Positions 5,602-8,201 of a stretch of DNA of 8,201 bases are shown here, one piece after another (position 1 is the stretch's first letter; the number at the start of each line of letters is the position of its first letter). Made by a program: the position numbers and the translations under genes. The stretch spans positions 1 to 8,201 of the forward strand of contig JAHJRK010000175.1 in NCBI GenBank assembly GCA_018830925.1, written 5' to 3'. Below the pieces are notes generated by a model, which saw only the letters and a list, made by a program, of their open reading frames with translations, made no database searches and was not told where the DNA came from. Source of the stretch: Pseudomonadota bacterium. GTDB taxonomy: Bacteria > Desulfobacterota > Desulfobacteria > Desulfobacterales > RPRI01.

Positions 5602-8201
5602 ATGAATAAACATCTGTGCCTTATCGCTATTGCAATAGCGGTTTTGTTTTCCGGCAATATTTATGCAGCGGAAACGGTTAATATATTGGTACTACCCTTT
5701 GAAATTAATGCCCAGGAGGAGTTCTCATATCTTAAGAATCAAATCCCTCTGGTAATCAAGAGCCATTTAAAACAAGATGGTGCGGATATTTTGGAACCTA
5801 ATTCCGGGATGGTTTTATCACGGGTTGAAAAATCCGGAGTCGTGAATGAAATAAGGGAAATCGGATTTAATAGCGGATCCAGCCATATAATCTGGGGAAG
5901 CATTACAATCATAGGCCAGCATTTCAGCCTTGATACCAAGATGATCGAATCTTCCGGTGATGAGCTTCCGGCGGTTTTCTTCTACGAGGGAGAAGGAATA
6001 GAAAATCTCTCAGGGAACCTGAAGAAACTTTCGCAGGATCTCGGAATGAAAATATTCAAACGGGAAAAAATCTCAAAGGTACTTGTTGACGGTAATAAGC
6101 GGATTGAAACCGATGCAATCAGAAGGGTCATTAAAACAGAAACAGGAGGCATATATCAGCCTAAAAACCTTGCGGATGACCTTAAGGCTGTTTATGCGAT
6201 GGGATACTTTGATGATGTCCGTATTGAAGCTGAAAATACTGCCGAAGGGAAGGCGATAACATTCAAGGTTAAAGAAAAACCGACAATAAGAGTAATCATT
6301 ATAAAAGGGAACAGAATATATGAAGATGAGAAGATAAAGGAGGTCTTAAATTTAAAGACCGGCTCAATTCTGAATTTTGTGATGGTTCAGAAAAATATTG
6401 AAAGAATCGAAGGCCTCTATAGGGAGAAAAATTACCATAAGGTCAGAGTGGAATATAAAATCAACGAACACGAGAATAATCAGGCCGACCTCGAATTTAT
6501 TATTACGGAAGGCGCGAAAGTTCTTATCAAAAACATAATATTTGAAGGCAATAAAGCGTATTCAAGCTCAAAGCTTAAAAAGCTGATGTCGACATCGGAA
6601 AAAAGCATATTTTCACTGGTTACTTCTGCCGGGGATCTGAACAGGGAAGACTTAAATCAGGATGTTGCGAAGCTATCATCTTTTTATCACAACAATGGTT
6701 TTATTCAGGCTAAAGTCGGCGAGCCTCAAATTGACACCCAGGAGTCCTGGATTGATATTACAATAAAAATCGATGAGGGGCCGCAATTTAAAGTCGGAAA
6801 AGTTGAAATAACCGGGGATCTGGTTTTTACTCAGGAAAAGCTTATTGAGAAAATTAAGATCGGGAAAGAGAAGTATTATAACAGGCAGGTTCTGCAAAGC
6901 GATATCCTTGCGTTGACGGATATCTATTCGGACGAAGGCTATGCATATGCCGATATTGTTCCGAGTATAGATCAGGACCGGGATAAAATGGTAGTCAACA
7001 TTAACTTTATAATCAATAAAGGCAAGCAGATCTATTTTGAAGAGATCGTAATCGGCGGGAATACAAAGACCAGAGATAAGGTTATCAGGAGAGAACTCCT
7101 TGTATATGAGCAGGAACTTTACAGCGGAGTCAAGTTGAAAAAGAGCATGCGCAACCTTCGTCGCCTCGATTATTTTGATGATGTTAAAGTCAATACATCA
7201 AAAGGAAGTTCCGATGATAAAATGCTGCTTAAGATAGATGTTGCGGAAAAACCGACCGGAACTTTCAGTTTCGGTGCGGGTTACAGCAGCATTGAAAAAG
7301 TATTCGGCATGGCCTCAATTGTCCAGAGAAACCTTTTTGGAAAAGGACAGGTGCTCTCTTTTAAAACGCAATTGGGCGCTGTTTCAAATAAATATACTTT
7401 AAGTTTTACCGAACCGTGGTGGTTTGATATACCCCTTTCAGCCGGTTTTGATCTATACAGCTGGGAATATGATTATGATACTTATGACAAGGACAGCAAG
7501 GGAGCAGGAATAAGATTCGGATATCCTGTTTATGATTTTACAAAGCTTTATTTAAACTATGCTTTTGACGATGCCGATATAAGAAATATTCAAACAGATG
7601 CCCCGGATGTCATAAAAGATATGGAGGGGAACAATGTCTCAAGCAGCATTATGGCGACTTTAAAGTATGATTCGCGGGATAAGATATTTAATCCTACAGA
7701 CGGATCTGAGCACACTGTTTCCGTCCAATATGCAGGCCTTGGCGGAGATATCGGCTTTACGCGATACATTGCCGAAACAGGCTGGTACATTCCTTTGTTT
7801 AAGGGTACCGTCGGGTCAATACATGCCAAGACAGGATATGTCAGCCAAAACTCAGGAGGAAAGCTTCCTTCCTATGAGCGTTTCAATCTGGGAGGAATAA
7901 ACTCGTTGCGCGGATTTGATAGGGAAGATCTGAGCCCGAAAAGGTTGAATTCTGATGGAGTTCTGACAGACATCGGCGGGAACAAATTTGTCCAGTTTAA
8001 TCTCGAATTTCTTTTTCCTCTGATAAAAGAAGCAGGTGTCATGGGTGTGTTATTCTTTGATACTGGAGATGTCTATGACAACCATGAGAGCGTAAACTTT
8101 GGAAATTTGAGGGAAAGCGTTGGAGGTGGTATAAGATGGTATTCGCCGATGGGGCCGATGCGCATAGAATATGGACACATACTTGATCCTGTAAAAGATG
8201 C
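5602..8201 (+). CDS. bamA: Outer membrane protein assembly factor BamA (3' end cut by window)
   Basis: This Omp85 protein folds beta-barrel proteins into the outer membrane. 866 residues are visible in one unbroken frame. A Sec signal peptide (1 to about 22/23, ending near IYA-AE) precedes an extra alpha/beta domain (about 25-150). Five POTRA domains follow: about 157-228, 229-308, 309-394, 395-475 and 476-552. Their Gly-Asn/Asp turns are DGNKRI, KGNRIY, EGNKAY, TGDLVF and GGNTKT. The barrel starts near 553 (GTFSFGAGYSS) with VQRNLFGKG and FTEPWWFD. It carries the loop-6 lock LRGF (R770-G771-F772) and the late FFDTGDVYD (818-826) and SPMGPMRIEYG (849-859) strands. The final strand and terminal aromatic beta-signal lie beyond the window, probably 20-40 residues. 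E. coli BamA is about 810 residues; the excess is mostly the N-terminal domain. The strong GAGGAG site fixes the start. It follows lolD by 9 nt. In related genomes skp and lpxD often come next (recalled, not seen). Confidence 0.97.
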   Translation, partial: MNKHLCLIAIAIAVLFSGNIYAAETVNILVLPFEINAQEEFSYLKNQIPLVIKSHLKQDGADILEPNSGMVLSRVEKSGVVNEIREIGFNSGSSHIIWGSITIIGQHFSLDTKMIESSGDELPAVFFYEGEGIENLSGNLKKLSQDLGMKIFKREKISKVLVDGNKRIETDAIRRVIKTETGGIYQPKNLADDLKAVYAMGYFDDVRIEAENTAEGKAITFKVKEKPTIRVIIIKGNRIYEDEKIKEVLNLKTGSILNFVMVQKNIERIEGLYREKNYHKVRVEYKINEHENNQADLEFIITEGAKVLIKNIIFEGNKAYSSSKLKKLMSTSEKSIFSLVTSAGDLNREDLNQDVAKLSSFYHNNGFIQAKVGEPQIDTQESWIDITIKIDEGPQFKVGKVEITGDLVFTQEKLIEKIKIGKEKYYNRQVLQSDILALTDIYSDEGYAYADIVPSIDQDRDKMVVNINFIINKGKQIYFEEIVIGGNTKTRDKVIRRELLVYEQELYSGVKLKKSMRNLRRLDYFDDVKVNTSKGSSDDKMLLKIDVAEKPTGTFSFGAGYSSIEKVFGMASIVQRNLFGKGQVLSFKTQLGAVSNKYTLSFTEPWWFDIPLSAGFDLYSWEYDYDTYDKDSKGAGIRFGYPVYDFTKLYLNYAFDDADIRNIQTDAPDVIKDMEGNNVSSSIMATLKYDSRDKIFNPTDGSEHTVSVQYAGLGGDIGFTRYIAETGWYIPLFKGTVGSIHAKTGYVSQNSGGKLPSYERFNLGGINSLRGFDREDLSPKRLNSDGVLTDIGGNKFVQFNLEFLFPLIKEAGVMGVLFFDTGDVYDNHESVNFGNLRESVGGGIRWYSPMGPMRIEYGHILDPVKD

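Noticed and set aside
6676..7900. Short open frames inside bamA on both strands
   Set aside because: The bamA frame is continuous with a conserved domain order from 5602 to the window end, and the others have no domain or start signal.

Overview
The window carries the 3' end of a ribosomal RNA operon followed by five protein genes, all on the + strand. Two of these, the sensor kinase and lysS, stand apart, and three form an envelope-biogenesis cluster. The sequence is moderately AT-rich. A PilS/NtrB-like kinase, a class II lysyl-tRNA synthetase, one lipoprotein-release permease with its ATPase, and a five-POTRA BamA together show a diderm, Gram-negative bacterium. The order lysS - lolC/E - lolD - bamA is what I recall from Desulfobacterota (former Deltaproteobacteria). 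That assignment is an inference from gene order and protein style; no marker in the window proves it.

Layout. Positions 1-112 are the 3' tail of 23S rRNA. A spacer of about 67 nt with no tRNA follows, then 5S rRNA (180-299) and a strong intrinsic terminator (309-342) that closes the rRNA operon. Next comes a membrane histidine kinase (392-1693) with no response regulator beside it. A 168-nt gap with a consensus -35 box leads to lysS (1862-3358). A 268-nt gap (3359-3626) is rich in palindromes, including a perfect 15-bp inverted repeat. It precedes the Lol permease (3627-4871), which overlaps lolD (4864-5592) by 8 nt. The bamA Shine-Dalgarno overlaps the lolD stop codon. bamA starts at 5602 and is still open at the window end, with 866 residues visible and probably only a few tens of residues missing.

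How the genes work together. LolCD-type transporters extract lipoproteins from the inner membrane and hand them to the periplasmic carrier LolA. BamA folds beta-barrel proteins into the outer membrane, and its partner subunits are themselves Lol-dependent lipoproteins, so the tight lolC/E-lolD-bamA arrangement is functionally coherent. lysS lies upstream as a housekeeping neighbour.

I found no evidence for a wholly new system, CRISPR array, prophage or insertion sequence. The points most worth a second look are the palindromic block before lolC/E, an extra N-terminal domain of about 130 residues on BamA, the single Lol permease with a LolC-like hook sequence, and the PAS-less orphan kinase.
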